DNA of 42,500 nucleotides, taken from NCBI GenBank assembly GCA_965659115.1, contig CBFHUP010000016.1:1-42500 (forward strand). Direction: 5' to 3'. The stretch's first letter is position 1. Each line of letters opens with the position of its first letter. Position numbers and translations under genes: made by a program. Under the pieces are notes generated by a model. The model worked only from the letters and a program-made list of their open reading frames with translations. It did no database searches and had not been told where the DNA came from. Source of the stretch: UBA8752 sp965659115 (GTDB lineage: Bacteria; Bacteroidota; Bacteroidia; Flavobacteriales_D; Sanyastnellaceae). Below, piece by piece: positions 8,778-17,439 of the stretch.

Positions 8778-11224
8778 TCTTTGGCGGAGATCTGTTTGGG
8801 GTCGTCTACTTTTTCTTTGAGCAGGGCGCGCTCGACGACTTCAGTCATGGTTTTCACATAATGGAAACGCAATCCTTTGATGTATCGTGCCTGAATGTCC
8901 TCAACGTGCTTCCTGTTGGCCTCACACAGCACAATTTCCTTAATCCCAGCGCGGCGTGCAGCAAGGATTTTTTCTTTGATTCCGCCCACAGGCAGCACCT
9001 GACCACGCAGCGTAATCTCACCGGTCATGGCGAGGAATTTCCTCACTTTTCGCTGGGTAAATACCGAGGCCAATGCCGTCAACATGGTGATGCCTGCCGA
9101 CGGGCCATCTTTAGGAATGGCCCCAGCGGGAACGTGCACATGCACATCCCAGGTGTCAAATACTTTGGGGTCGAGGTCGAGCTCGGCTGCGTGTGCCTTG
9201 AGGTATTGCAGCGCAATGACAGCACTCTCCTTCATGACGTCCCCCAGGTTTCCCGTGAGGGTGAGTTTGCCTTTACCGCGCACCACGCTCGTCTCGATGA
9301 AGAGGATGTCACCACCTGCAGGCGTCCAAGCCAAGCCCGTCACCACACCTGCTACATCGTTGCCTTCGTAGCGCTCTTTTTCGTGAGAGGGTCCCAGGAT
9401 GTCTACCAATTCTTCAGGGGCAATCGAAGTGTTGTGCCCCACTTCCATGGCAACCTGGACGGCGCGGTGGCGCACCACTTTGGCAATGCGCTTGTCCAGT
9501 CCCCGCACGCCACTTTCGTTGGTGTATTCCGCACAGATTTTCTCGAGCGTTGCATCCGGGATGTCAATTTGTTCTTCCGAAATGCCCGTTTCGCTCACGT
9601 GCTTTTTGATCAGGTGTCGCTTGGCGATTTGAACCTTTTCTTCTACTGTGTAGCCCGTGACTTCAATGATCTCCATGCGGTCCCGCAGTGCGGGCTGAAT
9701 GGTGGCCAGTGAGTTGGAAGTCGCCAGGAACATGACCTTAGACAAATCATAGTCAAGCTCGAGGTAGTTGTCGTAAAACGTGCTGTTTTGTTCGGGGTCC
9801 AGTACTTCCAGCATCGCCGAAGAAGGATCACCGTGCAAGTCCCGGCTGAGTTTGTCAATCTCGTCGAGAACGAACAGCGGGTTGGATGTTCCCGACTTTT
9901 TGAGGTTCTGGATGATCCGGCCCGGCATGGCGCCGATGTAGGTTTTGCGGTGACCGCGGATTTCCGCTTCGTCCCGCAAGCCGCCCAACGACATGCGCAC
10001 ATACTCTCTGCCTAGGGCTTCTGCGATGGACTTGCCCAATGAAGTTTTACCCACCCCTGGAGGTCCGTAAAGGCAAATGATGGGAGATTTCATGTCGCCC
10101 TTCAACTTCAAGACAGCGAGGTGCTCGATGATGCGCTCTTTGACCTTTTCCAATCCGTAGTGATCGGCGTCCAAGGTTTCCTGCGCGTGGGCCAGGTCGA
10201 AGTTGTCTTCTGAGGTGATGTTCCAAGGCAAGTCCAACAAGAGGTCCAAATAATTGGACTGTACGCTGTATTCAGCACTTTGGGTGTTCATCCGCTCGAG
10301 CTTTCCGAGCTCCTTCGCGAAAGTCTCGGCCACCTTTTCTGGCCAGTCTTTCAGTTCGGCCCTGGCTTTTTTGCCAGCGATGTCCTCTTTGTGAGGGTCG
10401 GATCCAAGCTCCTCCTGGATCTGCTTCATTTGTTGGTGCAGAAAGAATTCCCGCTGCTGCTTCTCAATGTCGGTTTTGACCCGGCTTTGGATGTCGTTTT
10501 TGAGCTCGAGGACTTGAAGTTCCTCCCCGAGAAGTTCCATGACGTTTTCTACACGAGCCTTGAGGCCTGGCACCTGCAAGAGGTTCTGTTTTTGCTCCTT
10601 CTCCGCGTTCATGTTGGAAGCGATGAAGTGCACCAAAAACCGCAGAGAATCGATGTTCTTAATGGCGATGGCGGCCTCTGAGGGGATGTTGGGACTGTGC
10701 TGGATTACCTCCATGCTCATTTCCTGCAAGCTCTGTTGCAGAGCCTCTCGCTCTTTGTCATTCCACTCATCCTCAGCGTCTGGGAATGGTGTGATCTTGG
10801 CCTTCATGTAAGGCTCGGTTTCGATGACCTCTCCCATGGAACACCGCTTCTTTCCTTGGATGATGACCGTGTTCGATCCATCGGGCATCCTGAGCATTTT
10901 CATGATGCTCGCGACCGTGCCTACCTCGTGTAAATCTCCACTTTCGGGATTCTCAATTTCACCGTCAAGCTGGGTCATGACACCTATGTCGAGGCCGCCT
11001 TTGTGTGCTTCCTTGAGCAGCCTCAGGCTTTGGTCCCGACCAACATTGATGGGGAGGACAACACCGGGAAACAACACCGTATTGCGCAAAGGCAATATGG
11101 GCAACACCTCAGGGGTATCCTCTCGCTCCATGGCAGCTTCATCCTCAGAGCTGAGGAGCGGAATGCTCACATGGTCTTCAGAGTCGTCACTCAGCAGTTG
11201 GGGAAACGGTTGTTTTTCTTGCAT
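8774..11224 (-). CDS. lon: ATP-dependent Lon protease
   Basis: Cytoplasmic AAA+ serine protease that degrades misfolded and regulatory proteins. The 816-aa chain has an N-terminal LON substrate domain (about 40-230), a coiled segment, the AAA+ module with Walker A GPPGVGKTS (387-395), Walker B FVLDEIDK (451-458), and a C-terminal protease domain with the catalytic Ser in PKDGPSAG (Ser709) and Lys752 in GGIKEK. All catalytic residues are intact. The ATG at 11224 (MQEKQPFP) was chosen over a TTG at 11281, which would add a Pro-rich tail not expected in the family. The stop overlaps the porQ ATG. It lies 69 nt after the alt-glmU stop, with no terminator visible between them. Confidence 0.97.
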   Translation of the reverse strand: MQEKQPFPQLLSDDSEDHVSIPLLSSEDEAAMEREDTPEVLPILPLRNTVLFPGVVLPINVGRDQSLRLLKEAHKGGLDIGVMTQLDGEIENPESGDLHEVGTVASIMKMLRMPDGSNTVIIQGKKRCSMGEVIETEPYMKAKITPFPDAEDEWNDKEREALQQSLQEMSMEVIQHSPNIPSEAAIAIKNIDSLRFLVHFIASNMNAEKEQKQNLLQVPGLKARVENVMELLGEELQVLELKNDIQSRVKTDIEKQQREFFLHQQMKQIQEELGSDPHKEDIAGKKARAELKDWPEKVAETFAKELGKLERMNTQSAEYSVQSNYLDLLLDLPWNITSEDNFDLAHAQETLDADHYGLEKVKERIIEHLAVLKLKGDMKSPIICLYGPPGVGKTSLGKSIAEALGREYVRMSLGGLRDEAEIRGHRKTYIGAMPGRIIQNLKKSGTSNPLFVLDEIDKLSRDLHGDPSSAMLEVLDPEQNSTFYDNYLELDYDLSKVMFLATSNSLATIQPALRDRMEIIEVTGYTVEEKVQIAKRHLIKKHVSETGISEEQIDIPDATLEKICAEYTNESGVRGLDKRIAKVVRHRAVQVAMEVGHNTSIAPEELVDILGPSHEKERYEGNDVAGVVTGLAWTPAGGDILFIETSVVRGKGKLTLTGNLGDVMKESAVIALQYLKAHAAELDLDPKVFDTWDVHVHVPAGAIPKDGPSAGITMLTALASVFTQRKVRKFLAMTGEITLRGQVLPVGGIKEKILAARRAGIKEIVLCEANRKHVEDIQARYIKGLRFHYVKTMTEVVERALLKEKVDDPKQISAKE

Positions 11225-11293
11225 CGTGGAGGGAATGGCTAAAACCGGGCCACTCGGCCAGGGACAGGAAGGATGGGTCAAGTTGGCAGGGTT

Positions 11294-12430
11294 TCAGTCT
11301 GCCTTACAGCGTGCAGCATGCAATTGTGACAGCCTGTCACGTTGGCTTTGGGTCAGGGACAAGCCCCGCCGGGCCATGACTTTTTCTGCCGTTGCGAGCA
11401 TGCGCTCTAAGTCTTGAACCTCCATGGTGGAAAGCCGGGCGTTGAACCAACTGAAAGGGGCGAGGTGCTTGGGGGGGAATCCAGCGTCAAAAATGATGCT
11501 GGCAGGGTCCACCACTGTTCCGGTATTAAACGTAGTCCCAATGCCGCACTTGCTGTGGTCGCCCATCAACAATCCGCAAAATTGCAAGCCAGTTCCCCGC
11601 AAACTCTGGCTTTGGGCATCCCATTGTCTCACCTCTCCATAAGTGTTTTTGAGGTTGCTTGACTCGGTGCCGGCACCGAGGTTACACCACCGACCAATGA
11701 CACTGTTGCCCAGAAAGCCATCGTGGGCCTTGTTCGCCCATCCTTGGAAACTGACGTTGGAAATCTCGCCGCCCACTTTGCAGTGTGGCCCGATGACGGT
11801 CGGGCCCGAGATCCGGGCAGCCATGCGCACCGTGGCACCTTCACAGAGCACCAAAGGCCCCTTGAGATGAGCACCGGCCTCTACGACTGCTCCTGGACCG
11901 ATGACAACCGGACCTGACTCCACGTCGACTGTTGCAGCCTTGATGACCGCAGTGGGGTGGACCAAAAATGAAGAGGAGGGGCCAAACACGGTCGTTGAAG
12001 CCGATGCTGAAAAGGGCTGCAGTGTCCAACCGTCTTCGAGCAATGGCACATCCTGAATGAGCCTCTCTTCCAACAGTCCAAACAATTCATTGGCATGGCG
12101 AAGCAGTTGCTGAGGGACCTCAGCCTCTACGGCAGAAGACCCGATGGCAGGATCGGTTTCGAAAACGGCGAGCGTGTCTTTCCCTTGAACCAGTTTTTCT
12201 CCTGGATTTAGTGCCAAGAGCAGGCCGCTGGATGCATCGGACGGCACCCACCTGGCATTGATTTTCAGTACGCCTGACTCAGGGCTTTTCTGCTCCAACA
12301 GGCCGGACATAAATTGCCACCGTTCCAGTTGAGTGTATGCACCAAATCTGATGCCTTCTGCACCGTCTATGAGGTGAAAAGGGTGCAGTTGAATGCAGGC
12401 TCCGTCTTCGAAAAGTTGGATTGTGGGCAT
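11294..12430 (-). CDS. GlmU-like putative sugar nucleotidyltransferase/acetyltransferase (Bacteroidota alternative GlmU type)
   Basis: A 378-aa protein. The N-terminal ~190 residues have the pattern of the Bacteroidota 'GlmU family' nucleotidyltransferase half (opening IQLFEDGACIQLHPFHL and IRFGAYTQLERWQ) rather than the canonical GlmU GXGXRM loop. Residues ~190-330 are left-handed beta-helix hexapeptide repeats (HPTAVI, ESGPVVIGPGAVVEAGAHLKG, ARISGPTVIGP), as in acyltransferases, with the acceptor-loop-like NVSFQGWANKAHDGFLG. The proposed family role is UDP-GlcNAc synthesis (uridylyl and acetyl transfer); here that is inferred. The ATG at 12430 begins the conserved strand. Upstream, a full TAnnTTTG promoter points into it (12454-12489). 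It heads the long minus-strand run that continues into lon. Confidence 0.82.
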   Translation of the reverse strand: MPTIQLFEDGACIQLHPFHLIDGAEGIRFGAYTQLERWQFMSGLLEQKSPESGVLKINARWVPSDASSGLLLALNPGEKLVQGKDTLAVFETDPAIGSSAVEAEVPQQLLRHANELFGLLEERLIQDVPLLEDGWTLQPFSASASTTVFGPSSSFLVHPTAVIKAATVDVESGPVVIGPGAVVEAGAHLKGPLVLCEGATVRMAARISGPTVIGPHCKVGGEISNVSFQGWANKAHDGFLGNSVIGRWCNLGAGTESSNLKNTYGEVRQWDAQSQSLRGTGLQFCGLLMGDHSKCGIGTTFNTGTVVDPASIIFDAGFPPKHLAPFSWFNARLSTMEVQDLERMLATAEKVMARRGLSLTQSQRDRLSQLHAARCKAD

Positions 12431-12453
12431 AGGGGCTATGTCTGGGGGCCTGT

Positions 12454-12489
12454 CAAAATTACGGTTCGCGTCATCTTGTAACGAACAAA
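12454..12489 (-). promoter_or_regulatory. Bacteroidota-type promoter for alt-glmU (and possibly lon onward)
   Basis: On the minus strand a perfect TAATTTTG (-7 box TAnnTTTG) lies at 12454-12461, with a TTTG -33 element at 12486-12489 and 24 nt between. The -7 box is 23 nt before the ATG at 12430, giving a normal short leader. It sits in the 84-nt divergent gap shared with the MerR gene. Confidence 0.55.
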
Positions 12490-12514
12490 CGCTGATGTAA
12501 AGTGTTTGACCTAA

Positions 12515-13414
12515 GTGAGCGCATCCGTGCAAGAATTCTCCATAAAGGACCTCGAACATTTTACGGGGATAAAAGCACATACCATTCGTGCTTGGGAACA
12601 GCGCTATGGACTGCTACGTCCAAGGCGTACTTCCACCAACATTCGTTTCTACACCTCTGAGGACCTAAAGAGGTTGCTCAATGTGGGGTTGTTGAATCAA
12701 AATGGCCACAAGATTTCCAAGATCGCTTCCATGGAGGAGCAGGAAATCAGGGCGGCCATCAGTGGGTTGGGGTCATCGGGAACAAGCGAAGACCATTGGA
12801 TGGGAATGCTGAAAATCAGCATGCTCAACTTTGACGAACAGCTGTTTCGAAGTGTCTCTAGAACATACGAGGATCAAGCCGGTCTGAGTGACTTGATGCT
12901 GAAGCTGTACCTCCCATTCATGGGAGAAATTGGCATGTTGTGGCTGACCAGCGCAATTTGTCCGGCCCATGAGCACTTCGTCAGCAACCTGATTCGGCAA
13001 CGTTTGTTTCGGGCGGTGGATGAACTGCCCCCTGTAGAGTCGGGCTATGATGACGATGTGTTTGCGTTGTTCTTGCCAGAACGCGAAATCCACGACATCA
13101 GCCTGATGATGGTGCACTTCTTGCTGCGCAAGGCTGGGTACAAAAGCTTATTTCTCGGCCAGTCCGTGCCCCTCGAAGACCTGGTGCAGATGGCGACACA
13201 GTTTCCAGAATTGAAGTGCGTGGCCTACTGCACCACTTATCCGGCAGAAAATGGCGTTCCGGATTACCTGCGCCGCGTGCTCAGGGAAGCTGCTGGCACC
13301 AATCTCAAGTTCCACTTGGCAGGTAGGGTCTTTGCCAATGTGAAAAGTCCCGATTCAAGCTTGGAGCTGCACGGGAATGGACAATCGCTCATTGGAGCGC
13401 TGCTCACTACCTGA
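12515..13414 (+). CDS. MerR-family regulator with C-terminal cobalamin-binding domain (CarH/LitR-like)
   Basis: A 299-aa regulator. Residues 7-75 form a MerR winged helix (FSIKDLEHFTGIKAHTIRAWEQRYG). Residues ~93-170 are the helical B12-binding domain: the W-x9-EH signature of CarH-type photoreceptors is intact (Trp143, Glu153-His154). Residues ~183-295 are the Rossmann-like B12-binding domain with E191-x-H193; the third conserved position, usually Gly, is Ser196. In the CarH family, adenosylcobalamin bound through this His represses transcription until light releases it. So B12 binding is plausible, light sensing is inference. The start is a GTG at 12515; another GTG at 12527 is possible. 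It is followed by an ECF sigma gene, a pairing I know from Bacteroidota carotenoid clusters, but no carotenoid genes follow here. Confidence 0.88.
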   Translation: MSASVQEFSIKDLEHFTGIKAHTIRAWEQRYGLLRPRRTSTNIRFYTSEDLKRLLNVGLLNQNGHKISKIASMEEQEIRAAISGLGSSGTSEDHWMGMLKISMLNFDEQLFRSVSRTYEDQAGLSDLMLKLYLPFMGEIGMLWLTSAICPAHEHFVSNLIRQRLFRAVDELPPVESGYDDDVFALFLPEREIHDISLMMVHFLLRKAGYKSLFLGQSVPLEDLVQMATQFPELKCVAYCTTYPAENGVPDYLRRVLREAAGTNLKFHLAGRVFANVKSPDSSLELHGNGQSLIGALLTT

Positions 13415-13448
13415 GCCCCCTCATTTCTAGAGTCAAACTTGTGCACAC

Positions 13449-13481
13449 TTTAGGGCGTGCAGTTAAACATTGCGCCCTAAA
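13449..13481. repeat. Inverted repeat between MerR and sigma-factor genes
   Basis: A perfect 9-bp inverted repeat, TTTAGGGCG (13449-13457) and CGCCCTAAA (13473-13481), with a 15-nt spacer. No T-run follows, so it is not a clear intrinsic terminator. It lies 35 nt after the MerR stop and about 80 nt before the sigma promoter-like box; it could be a weak terminator or an operator. Confidence 0.5.
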
Positions 13482-13536
13482 TCCGGGCAAAAGGGCCATT
13501 TTGTTTATCATTAAATCAAAAAAGATGAACAGAAAA

Positions 13537-13567
13537 TTGTGTCGCTTGAGATTTTGTCTAATCTTTG
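13537..13567 (+). promoter_or_regulatory. Putative promoter of the ECF sigma gene
   Basis: AATCTTTG at 13560-13567 matches TAnnTTTG at seven of eight positions counting the two free ones, and TTG at 13537-13539 gives a -33 element with 20 nt between. It leaves an 18-nt leader before the ATG at 13586 and overlaps the alternative TTG start at 13565, which argues against that start. Confidence 0.4.
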
Positions 13568-13585
13568 GGTCACAACATTGAACAC

Positions 13586-14095
13586 ATGTCTACGATCGAA
13601 TTCAACAACCTCTTGACCTCACATCAGGACTTCCTTTCAGGTTTCGCTATGGGATTCACCCGTGATCGTGACGATGCCAATGACCTGGTCCAAGAAACCT
13701 TCGTGAAAGCGCTGCGCTACAAGAACAACTTCAAGGAGGGGACGAACATCAAAGGATGGTTGTATACCATTATGCGGAACATCTTCATCAACAACTACAA
13801 GAAGAAGCGGTTCCAGAATACGATTGTCGACCAGACGGAGAACCAGTACTTTTTGAATTCTGGTCAAGACTATCACCACGATTCTGTGACATCTCTGATC
13901 AACATCGATGACATTCAATCTGCGATTGCTCGTCTGAAGTACGATTTCCGCCGCCCGTTCTCAATGTTCCTGGACGGATTTCACTACGACGAGATCGCCG
14001 AAGAATTGGACATTCCAATGGGCACCGTGAAGAGCAGAATCTTTCACGCCAGGAAGCGCCTGAGAGAAGAACTTTCTGAGTTCGCAGTCAATTAA
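13586..14095 (+). CDS. ECF-type RNA polymerase sigma factor
   Basis: A 169-aa sigma-70 family protein. Region 2 is present (FAMGFTRDRDDANDLVQETFVKALRYKNNF, with the core-binding DLVQETF and promoter-melting segment KGWLYTIMRNIFINNYKKKR), followed by a short linker and region 4 with the helix-turn-helix HYDEIAEELDIPMGTVKSRIFHARKRLRE that reads the -35 region. No anti-sigma gene lies next to it. It is the compact Bacteroidota type often found near MerR/B12 regulators. The ATG at 13586 was chosen; a TTG at 13565 overlaps the putative promoter. A strong intrinsic terminator follows 43 nt after the stop, so this is a single-gene or merR-sigma transcript. Targets are unknown. Confidence 0.93.
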   Translation: MSTIEFNNLLTSHQDFLSGFAMGFTRDRDDANDLVQETFVKALRYKNNFKEGTNIKGWLYTIMRNIFINNYKKKRFQNTIVDQTENQYFLNSGQDYHHDSVTSLINIDDIQSAIARLKYDFRRPFSMFLDGFHYDEIAEELDIPMGTVKSRIFHARKRLREELSEFAVN

Positions 14096-14137
14096 GGCTT
14101 AGACGGATTCAACTCCTTTGGGAGAATGTTGTCATTG

Positions 14138-14170
14138 AAGGCGAAAGGGGCGCAACCTTTCGCCTTTTTT
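14138..14170 (+). terminator. Strong intrinsic terminator after the sigma-factor gene
   Basis: A perfect 11-bp stem AAGGCGAAAGG (14138-14148) with CCTTTCGCCTT (14156-14166), a 7-nt loop, and a run of six T residues from 14165 to 14170. It cleanly separates the sigma gene from the large secreted-protein gene. Confidence 0.9.
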
Positions 14171-14201
14171 GTCGTCTTAACCTCGGTAAATTGCGTCACC
14201 C

Positions 14202-17200
14202 ATGGTTCATTCTTTGCGCTCCTGTTTCTCAAGTTTCTGCCGTCCGGCAGCATTCGTTGTTCTCTCTCTGTCGGGTCTGTCCCTTTCTGCTCAGTTGGAA
14301 GTCAACAGCACCCTGACGCCAGATGAATACGTCAATGACGTTTTGCTGGGGACAGGAGTGGAGGCCACCAATGTGCAATTCACAGGAAGTCCCACACAGA
14401 TAGGCCAAATCACAGGTTTCGATCCGACGGAATTTCCCATTGAAGCGGGGCTCATTCTGTCAACAGAAGTCGCCAACAATCCAGCCAATATTGATGACGG
14501 CTGTATGGATGAATTTATCGAAGATGGCCTTGAAGTCTCAGGAGATCCTGACTTGTTGGACATAGCAAATAGCGTGCCCCCGCTTATAGGACAGGCTTTT
14601 TCTGTGACCAGCGTCAATGATGTGTGCGCCATAGAATTTGATTTCGTTGCCACGGGCGACACCATCAGGTTCAACTATGTCTTTGGCTCGGACGAGTATC
14701 TCGCATGGGTCAATTCCCAATACAACGACATCTTCGGATTTTTCTTGAGTGGCCCAGGCATCAACGGTCCATATGCTGACAATGCAGTGAACCTTGCAGA
14801 AGTGCCGGGAACGGATCCTCAGTTGGCCATCACCATCAGTTCGGTGAACGACGTCACCAATTCGGCTTTCTACATTGACAATCCAGCCAATGACGTGCTG
14901 TGTCAAAATGGATACACTGTAAAGCTCACGGCTGAAAGTGAGGTGGAATGCGGTGAAACATACCACATTCGTCTGGCCATTGCCGATGGTTCAGACACCG
15001 CTTTGGAGTCGTTCGTCATTTTGGAGTCTGGTTCATTTGAATCGAATTCAGTGGTTGAGGTTGACTTGAACATCAATGTGGGGGCCGATCTGGAAACCGA
15101 CAACCCCGTCATTTTTGAAGACTGTGGTGAGGCGATGTTGACCTTTACCCGTCCCATCGAGACCATCATCGACATTGAGGAGATGGTCATTATTGATTAC
15201 AGTTCGAGTACCGCAATCAATGGTGTAGACTTCACCTTGCTCCCCGATACCGTCTTCTTCCCCCCATTTGTAACGGTTCAAGAGTTTCCGCTGGATGCCT
15301 TTGAAGATGGAATCGCAGAAGGTTCGGAGACCGTCATTATGGAAATTCTCAACCTCGCAGCCTGCAATGGGGGAGGTTTGACCAGTTATTTTGAATTTGA
15401 CATCATCGATGAGCCCGATCCCTTGGTAGTGGACGGCTTTGACACCGAATTGTGTGTAGGAGACTCAGTGAGCTTGGCGCCTGAAGTTTCCGGTGGTTAT
15501 GGCAACTACACCTTTAACTGGGATTGTAATCCAGGTTTGGACACCAACACCATTAACTACATCCCCTCAGCAGCTGGAGTTTACGAATGCATGGTGACCG
15601 TCAGCGACACGTGCGGCATGCCATCAGACGATGGACTTTTCGAGATCACAGTGGAAGAATATCCGGAGTTGACCGCAGAGATTCTGGGTGGAGATGTGGT
15701 GCTCAGTTGCAATGGGTTCGAAGAGATATTTGCAGGAGCAGACGGTGGAAACCCACCTTACACCTATTCATGGGAACTTCAAGATGGCCTCCCGGCCTTT
15801 GGCTACGGCAACAGCCTGTTTTTGTCGACATGGCTCAACGCTTCTGAGGTGCATGTGATTGTGGAAGATGCCTGCGGCTTGACTGCAGAGGCCATGATCA
15901 ATGTCAGCATCGATGTGCCAGAGCTCATTGTGGAGCTGGAAGACTCCTATGAGGTCAGTTGCAATGTGCCCTTTACCATCACCCCGGATTGGAGTGGCGG
16001 CGAGCCGTACTTCAATTTTGCTTGGCTGGAGGGCTTCTCGTTCTTGGGCTTTAACCAGAACTTGGATTGGACCACAGATTCCGACATGTCAGTCACCCTC
16101 GAAGTGAGCGATGGTTGTGGTCAATTTGTGACGGCCGAAACTGAAATCATTGTGGTCAGTCCTGCACTGGAAGTTTCATTGCCGGATACATTGGTGGGGC
16201 CTTGCACCGAGTCATTCTCTCTGACCCCAACCATCGATGGTGGCAGTGGAGTTTACACTTATCAGTGGAATCAAAACTTTAATCCTGTCGCATATACAGA
16301 GACGCTGACTTACGAAGACGGACTGCCGACCTCTTTCACTGTGGAGGTGACAGACAACTGTCAGTCCACGGGCAGTGCTTCAACCACCATTGACATTCAG
16401 AATCCAGTTCTAGTGGTGGACCTGCCGGATTCAATCAGCGCGTCCTGTGTCGACAACACCGTCGTAGCAGTGGACATTTTGAGTGGTGCTGGTGGTTATA
16501 CCTATGAGTGGACCGTGGGTGGAATTCCCTACGGAGGAAGCGACCCTCAAATCACGGTTCAGAGTTTCGTTACGACACCCATTGCAGTCGAAGTTTTGGA
16601 TGGGTGCGGTGGAGCAGATGAGTCGGATGCTCTGTTGGTCATCCCAGATGTGCCCATGACCTTGTCGGTGAGCAATGACACGGTGGTTTGTCGGGGAGAA
16701 GCATTGTCCCTCTCGGCGATCGCCACTGGAGGAGAGGGGGGCTTTGTTTACAGCTGGTCCAGCATTCCTGCTTTCGGAGAGAATCAGTATGTAGCGCCCA
16801 GCAATTCGTTCAGCTACCCTGTTCAGGTGACGGACATCTGTGGTGAGACCCTCACACAAACAGTGGAGGTAGAAGTGCAATACATCTACAGCGATTTCTA
16901 CACCAGCTACCTGTCCGACACCAGAATTGAGTTCATCGCCACGCCTGAGCCACCTTGTCCCAACTGTGCCTATGATTGGGACTTTGGAGATGGAGCATCT
17001 TCAGAAGAAATAAGTCCTACCCATGAGTACGATGGCCTCGGTGATTACTATGCGCAGTTGACCATTACCAATCCTTTGGGGTGCCGCGACAGTGCATACA
17101 CCTTGGTGGAGGGACCGGTGATGGTGTACATCCCCAATGCATTTACGCCCAACAACGACGGCATCAATGACGGATTCCAAGTGGTCATCTCCGATGTGGT

Positions 17201-17396
17201 GTATTTCGAGATTAACATCTTCAACAAGTGGGGCGAAGAGATTTTCTACAGCACGGATCCAGACGAGATTTGGATGGGCAATGTCAAGGGAGGAGAGCAT
17301 TATGCTCCCAATGGCTTGTACAACTATCGCTTGCGTTGGAAGGGGTCACGGACTGACGCGGAGGAGTTTTCGGGCACCATTGAGTTGATGCGTTGA
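14202..17396 (+). CDS. Large secreted protein: choice-of-anchor-L domain, SprB-like repeats, PKD domain and T9SS type-B sorting domain
   Basis: A 1064-aa surface or secreted protein. A signal peptide spans about 1-30 (ending SLSAQ). Residues ~35-270 match the choice-of-anchor-L domain (TPDEYVNDVLLGTGVEATNV, FNYVFGSDEYLAWVNSQYND, DTALESFVILE). About 285-400 is a Calx-beta-like strand region. Six tandem ~80-aa units follow (15417-16880), each with a central GG.G.YTY.W motif, like SprB repeats. A PKD domain (YDWDFGDGASSEEISPTHEY) lies near 925-955, and the last ~90 residues (IPNAFTPNNDGINDGF ... NGLYNYRLRWKG) are the gliding-associated type-B sorting domain. Export through T9SS is therefore expected, consistent with porQ nearby. 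It likely acts in adhesion or surface motility; the ligand is unknown. Confidence 0.93.
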   Translation: MVHSLRSCFSSFCRPAAFVVLSLSGLSLSAQLEVNSTLTPDEYVNDVLLGTGVEATNVQFTGSPTQIGQITGFDPTEFPIEAGLILSTEVANNPANIDDGCMDEFIEDGLEVSGDPDLLDIANSVPPLIGQAFSVTSVNDVCAIEFDFVATGDTIRFNYVFGSDEYLAWVNSQYNDIFGFFLSGPGINGPYADNAVNLAEVPGTDPQLAITISSVNDVTNSAFYIDNPANDVLCQNGYTVKLTAESEVECGETYHIRLAIADGSDTALESFVILESGSFESNSVVEVDLNINVGADLETDNPVIFEDCGEAMLTFTRPIETIIDIEEMVIIDYSSSTAINGVDFTLLPDTVFFPPFVTVQEFPLDAFEDGIAEGSETVIMEILNLAACNGGGLTSYFEFDIIDEPDPLVVDGFDTELCVGDSVSLAPEVSGGYGNYTFNWDCNPGLDTNTINYIPSAAGVYECMVTVSDTCGMPSDDGLFEITVEEYPELTAEILGGDVVLSCNGFEEIFAGADGGNPPYTYSWELQDGLPAFGYGNSLFLSTWLNASEVHVIVEDACGLTAEAMINVSIDVPELIVELEDSYEVSCNVPFTITPDWSGGEPYFNFAWLEGFSFLGFNQNLDWTTDSDMSVTLEVSDGCGQFVTAETEIIVVSPALEVSLPDTLVGPCTESFSLTPTIDGGSGVYTYQWNQNFNPVAYTETLTYEDGLPTSFTVEVTDNCQSTGSASTTIDIQNPVLVVDLPDSISASCVDNTVVAVDILSGAGGYTYEWTVGGIPYGGSDPQITVQSFVTTPIAVEVLDGCGGADESDALLVIPDVPMTLSVSNDTVVCRGEALSLSAIATGGEGGFVYSWSSIPAFGENQYVAPSNSFSYPVQVTDICGETLTQTVEVEVQYIYSDFYTSYLSDTRIEFIATPEPPCPNCAYDWDFGDGASSEEISPTHEYDGLGDYYAQLTITNPLGCRDSAYTLVEGPVMVYIPNAFTPNNDGINDGFQVVISDVVYFEINIFNKWGEEIFYSTDPDEIWMGNVKGGEHYAPNGLYNYRLRWKGSRTDAEEFSGTIELMR
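15417..16880 (+). repeat. Six tandem SprB-like Ig/PKD-type units inside the secreted protein
   Basis: Each unit is roughly 80-85 codons, begins with a hydrophobic strand (for example PELTAEILGG, PALEVSLPDT, PVLVVDLPDS), has one Cys early and one near the end (DxCG or DNCQ), and a central GG.G.YTY.W. Units differ at most positions, so the array is old rather than recently expanded. Confidence 0.75.
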
Positions 17397-17428
17397 TGCG
17401 CGAAAGCGTTTAAGCGACCGTGCCTGCC

Positions 17429-17436
17429 TACTTTTG
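17429..17436 (+). promoter_or_regulatory. TAnnTTTG box 3 nt before the sugar-permease start
   Basis: Perfect TACTTTTG, then GGC, then the ATG at 17440. If used as a -7 element, transcription would start at or beside the start codon. No good -33 TTTG is seen at 19-24 nt; a TTTA at 17409-17412 is 16 nt upstream. Confidence 0.45.
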
Positions 17437-17439
17437 GGC

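Noticed and set aside
8861..9712. 283-aa plus-strand frame
   Set aside because: Shadow of lon in another frame; the Lon catalytic domain occupies this interval on the minus strand.
11225..11281. Longer lon start at TTG 11281
   Set aside because: Adds 19 Pro-rich residues absent from the family; ATG 11224 fits the usual N-terminus.
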